A DNA stretch of 64,000 nt from CBDHCC01 sp965261015 (GCA_965261015.1 CBDHCC010000001.1:1240001-1304000); one strand, 5' to 3'; numbered from the stretch's first letter, positions 23,639-32,959 are shown. The notes: generated by a model from the sequence alone, not told the origin. A program made the numbers and translations.

Positions 23639-24445
23639 ATGCGGATCGGGGTTGTGAACGTGGTTGCCAACCACCTGCTGGATCAGGTCGGCAATCTGTC
23701 GCTGCAAGCCGAAAACCTGCAGAGATGTCTTGGTCCAGACGTCGAAGTCATCTTCGACAGCAGCGACAACGATGACCCGGAAACCTGCCTTGACGTCCTG
23801 TTTAATCCTTTTTTGTCAATGCTCGACGGGAGGGTGGTACTCGAGAGACTTCACCGACTGCAGGAGGATGGTTGCGACGGTGTGATTGTCGCGTGCACGA
23901 TGGACACCGTGCTCAGCGAGGCTCGTGCCCTTCTCAGCATTCCCATTGTCGGTCTGATCGAGGCGAGCGTGCTCTCGGCGTGCATGGCTGGACAGAAATT
24001 CAGCTTCCTTGTTCACCGCGATCGGCGCTGTGTCGAACTGACGGAAGAGCTCGTTGTCCGCTACGGCTTGGCATCGCGCATGACACCGATGGTGCTGGGC
24101 TCGGCACGCTACGATGAACTGATGCTGGAAGCGTTCAGAAATCCGGAGATCGTACGAGATGAGATCGTGGCTGGTTGCCTAGAGGTGATCGACCGAGGGG
24201 CGCACTCAGTCATTTTGGCTAGCGCTGCGCTTTCCACGCTCGCAACAGCCCTAGGCATTGCCGAGGTACCTCGGTTCGAGGCACCTGTTTTCGACCCGCT
24301 TTGTGTTGGTGCTCAGATGCTGAAGTATCGCATCGGCCTTCAGCGATCGATGGGTATCCCGCCGACCAGTCGCGCGAGCATTTTTCGTCAGCTTCCGTCC
24401 CAGAGCGACCAGAAGGTGAGGCAAGCGCTCGGCTTCGCGCGATGA
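23639..24445 (+). CDS. Asp/Glu/hydantoin racemase-family protein
   Basis: 268 residues from the ATG at 23639 (AGGAGAG upstream). 'MRIGVVNVVAN', 'GCDGVIVACTMDTVL' with Cys86, and 'IPIVGLIEASV' are typical of the Asp/Glu racemase superfamily (also maleate isomerase and arylmalonate decarboxylase). The second active-site Cys expected in a 'GC' motif after about residue 190 is replaced: the corresponding stretch is 'SVILASAALSTLATALG'. One-cysteine members include decarboxylases and isomerases rather than racemases. It follows the esterase by 99 bp in the same orientation, so it could act on the acid released by it. Confidence 0.75.
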   Translation: MRIGVVNVVANHLLDQVGNLSLQAENLQRCLGPDVEVIFDSSDNDDPETCLDVLFNPFLSMLDGRVVLERLHRLQEDGCDGVIVACTMDTVLSEARALLSIPIVGLIEASVLSACMAGQKFSFLVHRDRRCVELTEELVVRYGLASRMTPMVLGSARYDELMLEAFRNPEIVRDEIVAGCLEVIDRGAHSVILASAALSTLATALGIAEVPRFEAPVFDPLCVGAQMLKYRIGLQRSMGIPPTSRASIFRQLPSQSDQKVRQALGFAR

Positions 24446-24547
24446 AACACGTAGGCGACGAGACTTATCGTCTCAGGGCGGAAGTGCGGGTGAGCAATCG
24501 GCTTTGGCGCTCGCTTGCTTGCTCCCATGACTCCGCCGCCGATCGGG

Positions 24548-24943
24548 CTACCGCTCGTCAAAGCTTTTGCGGGTTTTCACGATTGCGGACCAGTTCGCAC
24601 GGATTGATTCGGTAAATGCGTCAATTTGGAGGCAACACGCTCCTGCCAATTTCTGCCAACTCGTAGTCCACACGTGGGGGCACCTCGGAAAAGAGTGGCG
24701 GGTTACGAGACCATAACGCTCCAGGTTCCGCAGAGTGAGAGTAAGCATGCGCTACGATAAGCCTTCGACACCGTTTTTCAGTTCCGAGAACCGCAATCGG
24801 TTGCCCGGTGCCACTGTTATTGGTGAAATGACGAGAACTGTCCACTTGTCGGCGAAGCGCGTCAGGACGTCGTGCGGCGCACATGCGCCGAGGCGGAGTG
24901 CACCGGGTGTTGCTTCCGAACGAAGGACTTCGAAATTCGACAA
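24548..24943 (-). pseudogene. HxlR-family transcriptional regulator, degraded
   Basis: From the ATG at 24943: 'ACAPHDVLTRFADKWTVLVI' and 'RLRFSELKNGVEGLS', then a TAG where the family has Gln, then 'RMLTLTLRNLERYGLVTRHSF' in the same frame, then 'SEVPPRVDYELAEIGRSVLP' in a second frame, and finally 'DAFTESIRANWSAIVKTRKS' back in the first frame. So one nonsense codon and two compensating indels break an otherwise recognisable winged-helix protein of ~131 residues. No neighbouring intact quinone-reductase or similar target remains; it adjoins the IS5-type element. Confidence 0.8.
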
Positions 24944-24996
24944 GGATTACCTCCATGTAACCGAGGCAAACAATTTTGCCGTCTTGGCTCACCTAG

Positions 24997-25838
24997 GCTC
25001 AGGACCTATTAACTCGCTTGCGGGCGCGGTGATTGGTTGATTCAATGGCGGCGCGAGGAGGCGTTGCCATGAGTGATCTGATCTGGTTGTCGGAGGCGCA
25101 GATGCGCCGGATTGAGCCGTATTTTCCGCTGTCGCACGGGGTTCCTCGGGGTGATGATCGCCGGATCGTCAGCGGCATCATCTTCGTGATCCGCAACGGC
25201 CTGCGGTGGCGGGATGCGCCGATCGAGTACGGACCCCACAAGACGATCTACAACCGCTTCATCCGCTGGAGCCGGCTCGGCGTGTTCAACAAGATCTTCG
25301 CAGGGCTGGCGGCAAAGGGCGGCAAGCCCGACCAGCTGATGATCGATGCGACCCACCTCAAGGCACATCGGACGGCCGCCAGCCTGCTCAAAAAGGGGCT
25401 GTTCCCCGACGTATCGGGCGCACCAAAGGCGGCCTGAACTCGAAGCTTCATGCGGTTTGCGACGGCAACGGCCGACCGCTGGTGATGCTGTTGAGCGAAG
25501 GGCAGATGAGCGATTACAAAGGTGCCGCCCTCATGATCGACGCCCTGCCCACAGCCAAGGCCCTGCTCGGCGATCGGGGCTACGACGCCGACTGGTTTCG
25601 CGCCGCCCTGGCCGACCGCAAGATCGCCGCCTGCATTCCGTCAAAGGCAAACCGCAAGGTGCCGATCCCGCACGACGCCGCACTCTACCGTCAGCGCCAT
25701 AAAATCGAGATCATGTTCGGCAGGCTCAAGGACTGGCGCCGCATCCACACCCGCTACGACCGCTGCGCACACACCTTCATGTCCGCCATCTGCATCGCTG
25801 CAACCGTCATCTTCTGGCTCAATCAATGAGTCCTGAGC
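24997..25838 (+). mobile_element. IS5-family insertion sequence, copy 1 (842 bp)
   Basis: Bounded by inverted ends GCTCAGGAC / GTCCTGAGC and flanked on both sides by CTAG (24,993-24,996 and 25,839-25,842), the palindromic target common for this group. It encodes one transposase in two frames. A copy in opposite orientation with two differences seen in the leader is at 44,957-45,798. Confidence 0.85.
25069..25829 (+). CDS. IS5-family (IS427-like) transposase, made by -1 frameshift
   Basis: ORF A (25069-25437; AGGAGG upstream) has 'LSEAQMRRIEPYFPLSHG', 'GDDRRIVSGIIFVIRNGLRW' and first catalytic Asp in 'MIDATHLKAH'. ORF B continues in the -1 frame to 25829 with 'GRTKGGLNSKLHAVCDG', second Asp in 'LLGDRGYDADWFR' and Glu in 'RQRHKIEIMFGRLKDWRRI'. 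The frames join at C-AAA-AAG (25389-25395), a bacterial slippery sequence, after which 'KGAVPRRIGRTKGG' restores the family sequence. So the DDE enzyme is intact and the element may be active. Confidence 0.85.
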
Positions 25839-25922
25839 CTAGCTACCAGCAGCTGCCGCCGGTCGGCCATCCAGCTGGCGAAGTCGTGATCGACGGATAG
25901 GCCTGTCTCTCCATTCTCGACC

Positions 25923-26099
25923 ATGCCGTCGAAGACGGTGCGCGGGTTCAAGACGCTGAAGACCGCCTACGCCACGATCAAGGGTTTCGAGGTTATGCAT
26001 GCGCTGCGCAAGGGCCAGGCGTCCCTTTGGCAGTATGGCGGCGGGATCATGGGAGAAGTGCGTCTCGTCGAGAGACAATTTGGGATCTACACCGTCTGA
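25923..26099 (+). pseudogene. IS6-family transposase C-terminal remnant
   Basis: The frame gives 'RGFKTLKTAYATIKGFEVMH' then 'ALRKGQA', '...GEVRLVERQFGIYTV', the typical end of IS6-like transposases in alphaproteobacteria. The catalytic DDE core is missing and the left side ends within 100 bp of the IS5-type element, which may have inserted into it. Confidence 0.65.
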
Positions 26100-26407
26100 C
26101 ACCACCCGGAGCAGGGCAACTCACAACCAGTGCCGCAGTTTGCAACAGAGCCGCTGCTCCCGACTTTCGCCAAAACTAATCCTGACGCTCTGCGGTTTCA
26201 CCCGAAATGTGGCACCTTAAACGGGATATTTGTACCAGATGGGCTTAGCGTGTATTATCGCCCCTTTTATGTAGGCTCCCCTAGCTAGGCTCCCAACTGA
26301 GGGGTGCAGAATGTGATCTCAGGCTCTGACCGCAGCCGTGTGCAAACGCGGCATTGTTGCTGCTACAGATAACGGCACTTAATCAGATCGCCAGGCGGTG
26401 TGCCGGC

Positions 26408-27469
26408 ATGTTATGTTCGAAACGCATCGACAGAACTGGCAGGAGGCACGGCATAGACATTCTCAACCGACTGGACCTGAACCTGTTGATTGTGTTCGAG
26501 GCGGTATACACTGAGCGCGGCGTGAGTCGCGCGGCTGAACGGCTGTTTCTTTCTCAGTCGGCTGTGAGCCACGCACTCGGGCGCCTGCGCGAGCTACTAA
26601 AGGATCCTTTGTTCGCACGCGACGGAAAATCGATGATCCCAACTAGCACTGCAGATCAGCTTATCGGCCCAATTCGGTCTGCTCTCGCCATTGTTAAAAC
26701 ATCGTTTAACAATCTGAACACATTTGATCCCGCGACCTCCTCGCGACAGTTCACCATCGGCGTGAGGGGTTTCGCCGAGTCGCTCGTGATCCCCAATCTC
26801 ATCGCCGCAATGCGCTGCGTAGCACCTAACGCAACCTTGAGGGCAATGTCATACGAGCGGGCGTCGCTTGGGACGTTGCTGAAGTCAGCAGTAATAGACG
26901 TTGCGGTAGACGCGTTTTTTTCCCGGGACGACTCAATCGTCACCGAGCGGCTCGGCACCTTTCGCTTCGTAGCCATGCTGCAGATTGGACATCCCGCGTT
27001 ATCACACCATCTCGACCTCTCTCAATACCTCTCCCTCGAGCACGTGGTCGCCTCGCTGAGGCCATCGGGGCTCGGGCTGGAAGATGCGATAATACGCGGT
27101 GCGATCCGCGGTCGTCGGATCGGACTACGCTGCCAGAACTACACCACCGCGGCGCACGCCGCAGCGGCAACGGACCTTGTCCTCACCGCGCCCCAGCCGT
27201 TCGCGCGGATTTTAGCCGCTCAGGCCGGCCTCACTTATGTACCGGTCTTCGAAGAAAGCCGGTTTGCATACGCGATGTACTCTGACCGAGACGGATCGGG
27301 CAACGCCGCCGTCGCGTGGCTACGAGACCTGATCCGAGCGTGCGCACAGGGGATCAACGAGGCCGATGGTAGCGACTTGGATGCGACGCAGACCAGCCAG
27401 AAGAAGATGGTTCAGGATGCCAATAGCGGCGTTAACCCGCCCCGCGTGGATCATGATGAGGTGACGTAA
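26408..27469 (+). CDS. LysR-family transcriptional regulator
   Basis: HTH: 'LDLNLLIVFEAVYTERGVSR', 'AAERLFLSQSAVSHALGRLR', 'DPLFARDGKSMIPT'; the rest is the co-inducer domain, with a NodD/LinR-like pattern ('FTIGVRGFAESLVIPNL'). The usual start 'MDILNRLDLNLL' would fall at 26453, exactly six bases after a perfect AGGAGG, but that codon is ATA. The ATG at 26408 gives 353 residues and has no clear ribosome site. Start is therefore uncertain. The stop shares TAATG with the downstream esterase gene, which it probably controls. The C-terminal ~35 residues after 'CAQGINEADG' are unconserved. Confidence 0.85.
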   Translation: MLCSKRIDRTGRRHGIDILNRLDLNLLIVFEAVYTERGVSRAAERLFLSQSAVSHALGRLRELLKDPLFARDGKSMIPTSTADQLIGPIRSALAIVKTSFNNLNTFDPATSSRQFTIGVRGFAESLVIPNLIAAMRCVAPNATLRAMSYERASLGTLLKSAVIDVAVDAFFSRDDSIVTERLGTFRFVAMLQIGHPALSHHLDLSQYLSLEHVVASLRPSGLGLEDAIIRGAIRGRRIGLRCQNYTTAAHAAAATDLVLTAPQPFARILAAQAGLTYVPVFEESRFAYAMYSDRDGSGNAAVAWLRDLIRACAQGINEADGSDLDATQTSQKKMVQDANSGVNPPRVDHDEVT

Positions 27470-28450
27470 TGTTGGATCCGTTCACTATAAGTCGTCAACG
27501 TCGGCCGGATGTGGATCGCGCATACCGACATCTGGCGGACCTCGTCGCAGGCATAGATCTCTCAGAGATCGACGATCCCGTCGAACAGTGGCTCACGGCC
27601 GCACGGCTTCACGTCATGCCCCGACATGGGGCGGTGGGTGTCCCCATTGATGTCGAGGGAATCACCTACACGCCTGTTCTGGCGAACGGGGTTGAAGCGC
27701 AGTGGGTAACTGCAGAGAACTCCCACCACGCACAGCGCATCGTATACATCCACGGAGGCGGCTGGATTTGCGGTACCCCTCACGACTATCGTGAGATTTC
27801 GGCCACCCTCGCTCGTTTGACTGGTGCCAGCATTTTGATGGTGGATTACCGGCTCGCACCGGAACATCCATTTCCGGCGGGATTAGATGACTGCGAGATT
27901 GCTTATAACTGGGCACTCGAGAACGGGCCAGACACTGGGGTCGCGACAAGGAGCGGTCGCGGCCAAACGGAACGCGTGACTATGGCCGGCGACTCAGCTG
28001 GCGCCAATCTCTCAGTTGCGACCTGCCTACGAATCGCGCAGAAGGGCGGTCGTCTACCGGATCGATTGGCACTGATTGCCGGCGTCTTCGACAATGTGAC
28101 ACCGCGGACTTTGACGGGTGTTGATGATCCTATTATTACGGTTGAAGGAATGGCTAGGATTATCACAGCTTACGTTCCTGCGTCCGTGAATTATCGCGAT
28201 CCGTTTATATCGCCGGTATTTGCTCAGCCTGACTTGCTTGCTAGCTTCCCCCCCCACCCTAATCCAAGTCAGCTCATGTGAGCTGCTCGCTCAAGACTCA
28301 ATGGCTTTTACCGACTGTCTCAAAAGAGCGGGCGTACGAGTCGACCTCAATATCTGGCCTGACCTTCCTCATGTGTGGCATGCGTTCCTTGGACTTCTTC
28401 CTGAGGCCAGACAGGCGCTTGGCGAGCTTGCAGAATACCTAAGTCGATGA
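27469..28450 (+). pseudogene. Alpha/beta hydrolase (HSL type) paralogue, frameshifted at poly-C
   Basis: Frame 1 encodes residues 1-~265 with 'HGGGW', 'YRLAPEHPFPAGLDD' and 'GDSAGANLS', up to 'PDLLASFPP'. The expected 'TLIQVSSCELLAQDSM...' and the catalytic-His segment 'LPHVWHAFLGLLPEA' continue in the next frame to 28450. The switch is at an eight-C run, 28248-28255, where seven would keep the frame. Without it the protein is a 326-residue esterase similar throughout to the one at 22,562. As read, it lacks the catalytic His. Translation is coupled to the LysR gene (TAATG). Confidence 0.8.
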
Positions 28451-28907
28451 TTGACCTTCGATTTTACGGAGGGAAGTTTCTGGCAACCGGCGTTCGTCTG
28501 CCGTTGACGCTGTTGTGAACCTGAGATAAGTCTAATCTATCCGGTAACGGATGAGTATTTGCCGCAACCATTACCCGTCTGACGTTAGCGAGGACGAATG
28601 GTCGTACAGCTTCAGCATATCGCCCGGATTGAGACCGGGCCGAACGGTTGACTTGGGTTGCGCCCGCGCGAAGCTGTGAACCGCGTCGGATTATCCGTCG
28701 CGACATAATCCTCGACCGGTTCGGGCAGCAGCAGCGTCTGGTCGCGCGCATGACCCTGGATACACGCCTTGCTCGCAGATTACACCGCCCGGTAGCCCGT
28801 GCAATTCAGCACGCCGTTTTCGCGCGGTCTAGTTGTTGCTTCGGGAATATTGACTTGGCAATAGCTGCGTTGTATCGATCGGTATAGAGCAATTTGTAGC
28901 TACAATT
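28451..28907. other. Intergenic with IS debris
   Basis: Apart from the transposase remnant at about 28,675-28,760, nothing recognisable is present. The right end is AT-richer and should hold the promoter of the DUF1348 gene. Confidence 0.35.
28675..28760 (-). pseudogene. Possible IS1182-like transposase N-terminal remnant
   Basis: The minus strand reads 'HARDQTLLLPEPVEDYVATD' then 'NPTRF', like the start of IS1182-type transposases ('...LLPExLDDYVxxDNPVR'). It breaks off after about 28 codons. Only this short motif supports the call. Confidence 0.4.
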
Positions 28908-29372
28908 ATGTCCCGCCTCCCACTGCCACCCTTCACCTCAGAGACAGCGGCACAGAAAGCCCGCATGGCGGAAGATGCATGGAATAGCTGCGATCCGGAG
29001 AAGGTGTCGCTGGCTTATACGTCCGACAGCGTTTGGCGGAACCGAGGAGAGTTTCTGGCGGGCAGGGAGGCGATCGTCGCCTTTCTCACGCGCAAATGGG
29101 CGAAGGAACTGGACTACCGCCTCATCAAGGAAGTTTGGGCGTACGAGGGCCACCGGATCGCGGTGCGGTTCGCCTATGAATGGCGCGATGACAGCGGCAA
29201 CCGGTTCCGGTCCTACGGCAATGAGAATTGGGAGTTCGATGAGGCCGGTCTGATGGCTCGCCGCATCGCCTCGATTAACGATCGCCCGATTGCGGAAAGT
29301 GAGCGCAAGTTCCACTGGCCGCGAGGCCGTCGCCCGGATGATCATCCCTCGCTGAGCGACCTCGACTTCTGA
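28908..29372 (+). CDS. DUF1348 / SnoaL-like NTF2-fold protein
   Basis: 154 residues with the DUF1348 signature: 'AAQKARMAEDAWNSCDPEKV', 'AYTSDSVWRNRGEFLAGREA', 'FLTRKWAKELDYRLIKEVWA', 'IAVRFAYEWRDDSGNRFRSY', 'NENWEFDEAGLMARRIASIN'. Members have an NTF2-like fold and unknown function; they are common next to reductases and dehydrogenases of stress or xenobiotic response. Single gene here, with no partner in the same orientation. Confidence 0.88.
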   Translation: MSRLPLPPFTSETAAQKARMAEDAWNSCDPEKVSLAYTSDSVWRNRGEFLAGREAIVAFLTRKWAKELDYRLIKEVWAYEGHRIAVRFAYEWRDDSGNRFRSYGNENWEFDEAGLMARRIASINDRPIAESERKFHWPRGRRPDDHPSLSDLDF

Positions 29373-29790
29373 ACGCGAAGCGTACCCTCACTAATCAAGT
29401 TAGTGCCGTACCGGCACTGGTGGAGGCGTTCCGCGAACACGGCTTCGGGGGCAAGTCTCGCGATCCTGTTGCGGGCGCCGGGTGAAGAAACAGCCTTCTA
29501 GAGAGTTGTGGGCCAGCACGAAGCGGTTCTGCTCAACGCCGTTGCCCGACATAGCCGCTACCCGATCTCCCTTCCCGCAAACAACGAAGGTTCGGCGAGA
29601 CAACCGGGAGAGTGTGAGACTTTCGCGCGGGCCACAAGCCAGCGGCTTTGCCGAAACGTGTCCCTCAACGCGTTTCCTTGAAATTGTCGGTTAGAAGCGG
29701 ATCTTACGGTTGGTCCAAAATGTGTGGAGATCGGCCCTTCAAAACGGGCCATTGGCGTCGGCGCTGCAGCTCGAGAGGTCATTGCTGGCA
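29373..29790. other. 418-bp stretch with no recognisable gene
   Basis: Short frames on both strands (for example 29,400-29,603 minus) have no recognisable motif. It separates the DUF1348 gene from the converging hydrolase and may be IS or gene debris. Confidence 0.35.
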
Positions 29791-30708
29791 TCAGATGAAC
29801 CGCCATTCGAAGCCCGACGGGATACGCCCAATGCAACCGGCGGACGATAGGGGGAAGTGGCTCGTAAGAACGACTGCGTTGCTGTCCGCTGCGCGCTCCA
29901 TGAAGCCAAGCCTGGATCGCCGCGCGGCGTCGGGGAACTCGCAGAATACGCTCACCAGCTCCGGGGCATGGATTTCCAGTGGATGGTGAAAGACGTCGCC
30001 GCTGAAGAGGGCGACCTCACCATCGCTGGCGATCTCGATCGATGCATGGTCTATGCTGTGGCCAGGCGTTGGAACGAATCTGATGCCGGGCACAACCTCG
30101 CTTCCGTCGAAATTCACGCGCCGGATTGGGACGCGACTGTCTAGCGGGCGCATGCTGTCCAAGAACGTGCCTGACACAGGCGTCCGGACCGGCTTGCCGA
30201 GGCCAGCTTCGCGCCTGCAGACGACGGCCGCGTCCTCGTCGCCATCCGTCAGCGCTGATCCGTAACGCCACTCGAGATCTGAGCAGATCACCTCGGCGTT
30301 GGGGAACGTCGGAACCCACTCGCCATCAGCCAGGCGCGTGTTCCAGCCGACATGGTCCGAGTGGATATGGGTATGCAGGATGTGGTCGACGTCACCCGGC
30401 TCGACGCCCGCTGCAGACAAACGTTCGAGAAACGGGTTCGTCAGCTGATCCAGCACCTTCTGCTGGGGCCTCCTTTTGTCGTTGCCGGCACCGGTGTCGA
30501 TCAGGATGGTGAGCCCACGATGCCGAACCAGCCAGGTGTGCAGGCTGAGGAGCGCGTGACCGCCCGCGTCCGTGGCCCCGTCCGTGAGCCAGTCTGGGTG
30601 ATTCTGAACATCCGTGTTCGAATAGTCCGGCATCAACTGCACGAGCGTCATACCATTGAGGTCCATTTCGTGGACCTTCTCCACGGTGGTCGAGCCAATC
30701 CTAAGCAT
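29791..30708 (-). CDS. MBL-fold metallo-hydrolase
   Basis: 305 residues. 'LLSLHTWLVRHRGLTILIDT', 'HILHTHIHSDHVGWN' (HxHxDH: His114, His116, Asp118, His119), 'TPGHSIDHASIEI' (His ligand) and 'VALFSGDVFHHP' (bridging Asp) give a complete dinuclear zinc site. Sequence style is that of the quorum-quenching-lactonase / organophosphatase side branch used on varied esters and lactones. No signal peptide, so cytoplasmic. It heads a loose minus-strand series with the enoyl-CoA hydratase, a hydrolase and a monooxygenase. Confidence 0.87.
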   Translation of the reverse strand: MLRIGSTTVEKVHEMDLNGMTLVQLMPDYSNTDVQNHPDWLTDGATDAGGHALLSLHTWLVRHRGLTILIDTGAGNDKRRPQQKVLDQLTNPFLERLSAAGVEPGDVDHILHTHIHSDHVGWNTRLADGEWVPTFPNAEVICSDLEWRYGSALTDGDEDAAVVCRREAGLGKPVRTPVSGTFLDSMRPLDSRVPIRRVNFDGSEVVPGIRFVPTPGHSIDHASIEIASDGEVALFSGDVFHHPLEIHAPELVSVFCEFPDAARRSRLGFMERAADSNAVVLTSHFPLSSAGCIGRIPSGFEWRFI

Positions 30709-30874
30709 TTACTTCTTCCACTTGTCCCTTTGTGATGACTGTCGACGCCCAGCGTAGCAATCAATAATTTCGGTGTTCGATGATCGAACAGGCACCCACT
30801 TCCGCACGCTTATGGCACGACCCGAAATCAGCTGGAGCGAGACTGCCTCCTGCCAAAGACATCAACTGTTTAGC

Positions 30875-31735
30875 TCAGCGTGGACTGAGTTTGCGCGCGA
30901 GGTCCTCAAGGTTCGCTTCCCCTTCGCGGGTTTGAGCGCCCGCGTCCAACATCGCCCTGTTGAGTTCCGCTGCCACCGGACGCATCGCTAAAAGGGTGAT
31001 TTGCCTGTTCTCTTCGGCTAATCCCTCACTGATGGGTCCGTCGGAAGCAGCGTTGACAGCATCTTTGGAAGCTTTGACGACGCCAGGCGGCAGCGATGCA
31101 ATGCGTCTGGCGAGATCATCGACGAAGCTGTCGAGTTCCTCAGGCGACAAGGCGCGGTTGATCAAACCCATCCGCTCTGCGGCCTCCGCACCGATGAGGT
31201 CTGCGCCAAGGATAATTTCCAAGGCTTGTGCGCGTCCGACGAGGCGGGTCAAATACTGGGTTCCGCCACCACCGGGAATGATCCCGATCGGGGCCTCGTT
31301 TTGGGCGAAGCCCGCGCGTCCTTTCGCTGCGAACCGCATGTCCATAGCCATGGCGAACTCAAGACCGCCACCTCTGGCCAGCCCGGCCAGCTTGGCTATG
31401 GTCACTTGCGGCAGCGATCTGACCGCCTCGTTTAATTGCTGCATCGGATTGATTGGTGCACCTGAGTCTTGGTTGCGTGCCTGGTCAGCCAGTAATTCCG
31501 GATTGGCAATAAAGTTCATATCGCCATGAGCAATAAAGAAAGTATCGTCAGCGCTGTAAAACACGATAACCTTCGCTGACTCATCAGCGCGGATCTGCTC
31601 GACAAAGCGTGCAAGCTCATCCATCAAACCTGTGTCAAGCAGGTTGACCGGTGGATTAGCTATTTCGACTTGTACGATACCTCTGTCTGGATTCACATGC
31701 AAAAGATTGTAATCCGCATAGTCCATTTTAGGCAC
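30875..31735 (-). CDS. Enoyl-CoA hydratase/isomerase family protein
   Basis: 286 residues. Crotonase features: 'VQVEIANPPVNLLD', oxyanion-hole segment 'HGDMNFIANPE', 'AKLAGLARGGGLEFAMAMDM' (first Glu) and 'AQNEAPIGIIPGGGGTQYL' (second Glu). Hydrates enoyl-CoA or isomerises a double bond. A longer-than-usual insert (residues ~80-95, 'QARNQDSGAPINP') lies after the oxyanion loop. It could serve the acyl-CoA pathway encoded at 15-20 kb, though IS elements separate them. Confidence 0.88.
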   Translation of the reverse strand: MPKMDYADYNLLHVNPDRGIVQVEIANPPVNLLDTGLMDELARFVEQIRADESAKVIVFYSADDTFFIAHGDMNFIANPELLADQARNQDSGAPINPMQQLNEAVRSLPQVTIAKLAGLARGGGLEFAMAMDMRFAAKGRAGFAQNEAPIGIIPGGGGTQYLTRLVGRAQALEIILGADLIGAEAAERMGLINRALSPEELDSFVDDLARRIASLPPGVVKASKDAVNAASDGPISEGLAEENRQITLLAMRPVAAELNRAMLDAGAQTREGEANLEDLARKLSPR

Positions 31736-31833
31736 CTTTCATGTGCTTGCAGTGGGTTTGGGGAAGTCTTACCGAAACTCGCCTGGCGTTGCGGAGTGCC
31801 ATTTGGTAGGCTTCAGGGCATGAACTCGGATCA

Positions 31834-32886
31834 TTAGGTATTTGACGTATCCTCCGTCAAAGGCAGCTTGTTCATGTTTTCGGCGGGCTGCTCGGCATCG
31901 GCGGCCATGAATGAGGCAATGATGTGAAAGACGTCGTTCGCCTCGGGTGTGAACGTTACCCCCATGAAAACGTGAAATGCCCCGGGATACTCGTAATACC
32001 GACAGTCCACCTCTGCCGTTCGGCACCGATCGACGAAAGTGCGCGCGTCGATGACGAAGATGTCGCGCTCTCCCTGAAAAAGGGCGATCGGCGGCAACCC
32101 GGACAGATCGGCGACCAGCGGACTGAACTGGGGCGATCCTGGGTCGAGATCGCCGGCCCACCAACGCCCGCAGAGCCGCAGCCCGGCAACGCCCAGCATC
32201 ACGTCCTCTGTCTCCATGACCGTTGCGCGCTCATCGCGCATTGCAAGGTCTAGCCAAGGCGCGAACAGGATCAGGCGGTCCGGCAATGACTGGCCGCCGT
32301 CGCGCCGGCGCAGGACCAGATTGAGAGCGAAATTGCCGCCCGAGCTGTCGCCGGCAACAACAATGCGCTCGCCGGGATGCTGCTCCTCCAGCTGCCTGTA
32401 GACCGCGTCGACGAGTGCTGTTCCGCGCTGATAGTCGTTCTCCGGGGCGAGCGCATACAGGGGAACGGTCACACTCGCACCCGTCGCTTGGATGAGCGCG
32501 CCGATGATCGACCAGTGCGCTGCCAGCATCGCACTGAAGTATGCGCCGCCGTGAAGATACAGGATGTGTTGATCCGATCGGCCACTGCGCGGCTTCAAGG
32601 TGACGACGGTTTGGCCGTCCATGACAGTTTCCTGCACCTCACATCGGTGCCGTAACGAAGCTGGGAGAGGCGCGTCCTTCGGATAGACCCTGTTTTTGAC
32701 CTTGGCTCGCAACCGATCTTCAGAAGCGAGCACTTTCGGAATGAAACCCAGCAACGTGCGCGCCAGAAGCAAGGACGTGCTCATGCCACGTCGACGTGCT
32801 GCCAACGTGAGCGCCCCAGCACCAAGGGCGATCGTTCCAACCGCCCCGATGGCTACCGAGACCTTGCCGTGGAGAAGCCGGGTCAT
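31834..32886 (-). CDS. Membrane-anchored alpha/beta hydrolase (HSL type)
   Basis: 350 residues. A hydrophobic N-terminal segment (~9-30) probably anchors it. 'YLHGGAYFS' (oxyanion hole, ~110-118), 'VVAGDSSGGNFAL' with Ser181, 'RDIFVIDA' (Asp) and 'GAFHVFMG' (His) complete the triad. Relatives include acetyl- and steroid-ester hydrolases. Different in detail from the two esterases at 22.5 and 27.5 kb. Transcribed towards the hydratase, 98 bp away. Substrate unknown. Confidence 0.86.
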   Translation of the reverse strand: MTRLLHGKVSVAIGAVGTIALGAGALTLAARRRGMSTSLLLARTLLGFIPKVLASEDRLRAKVKNRVYPKDAPLPASLRHRCEVQETVMDGQTVVTLKPRSGRSDQHILYLHGGAYFSAMLAAHWSIIGALIQATGASVTVPLYALAPENDYQRGTALVDAVYRQLEEQHPGERIVVAGDSSGGNFALNLVLRRRDGGQSLPDRLILFAPWLDLAMRDERATVMETEDVMLGVAGLRLCGRWWAGDLDPGSPQFSPLVADLSGLPPIALFQGERDIFVIDARTFVDRCRTAEVDCRYYEYPGAFHVFMGVTFTPEANDVFHIIASFMAADAEQPAENMNKLPLTEDTSNT

Positions 32887-32959
32887 GACGTAATCTCAGT
32901 CGAGATCAAGGCACAAAAAAAGGCGACCCGTGCATTCAGGCTCATGAGCGAGAAATGCC

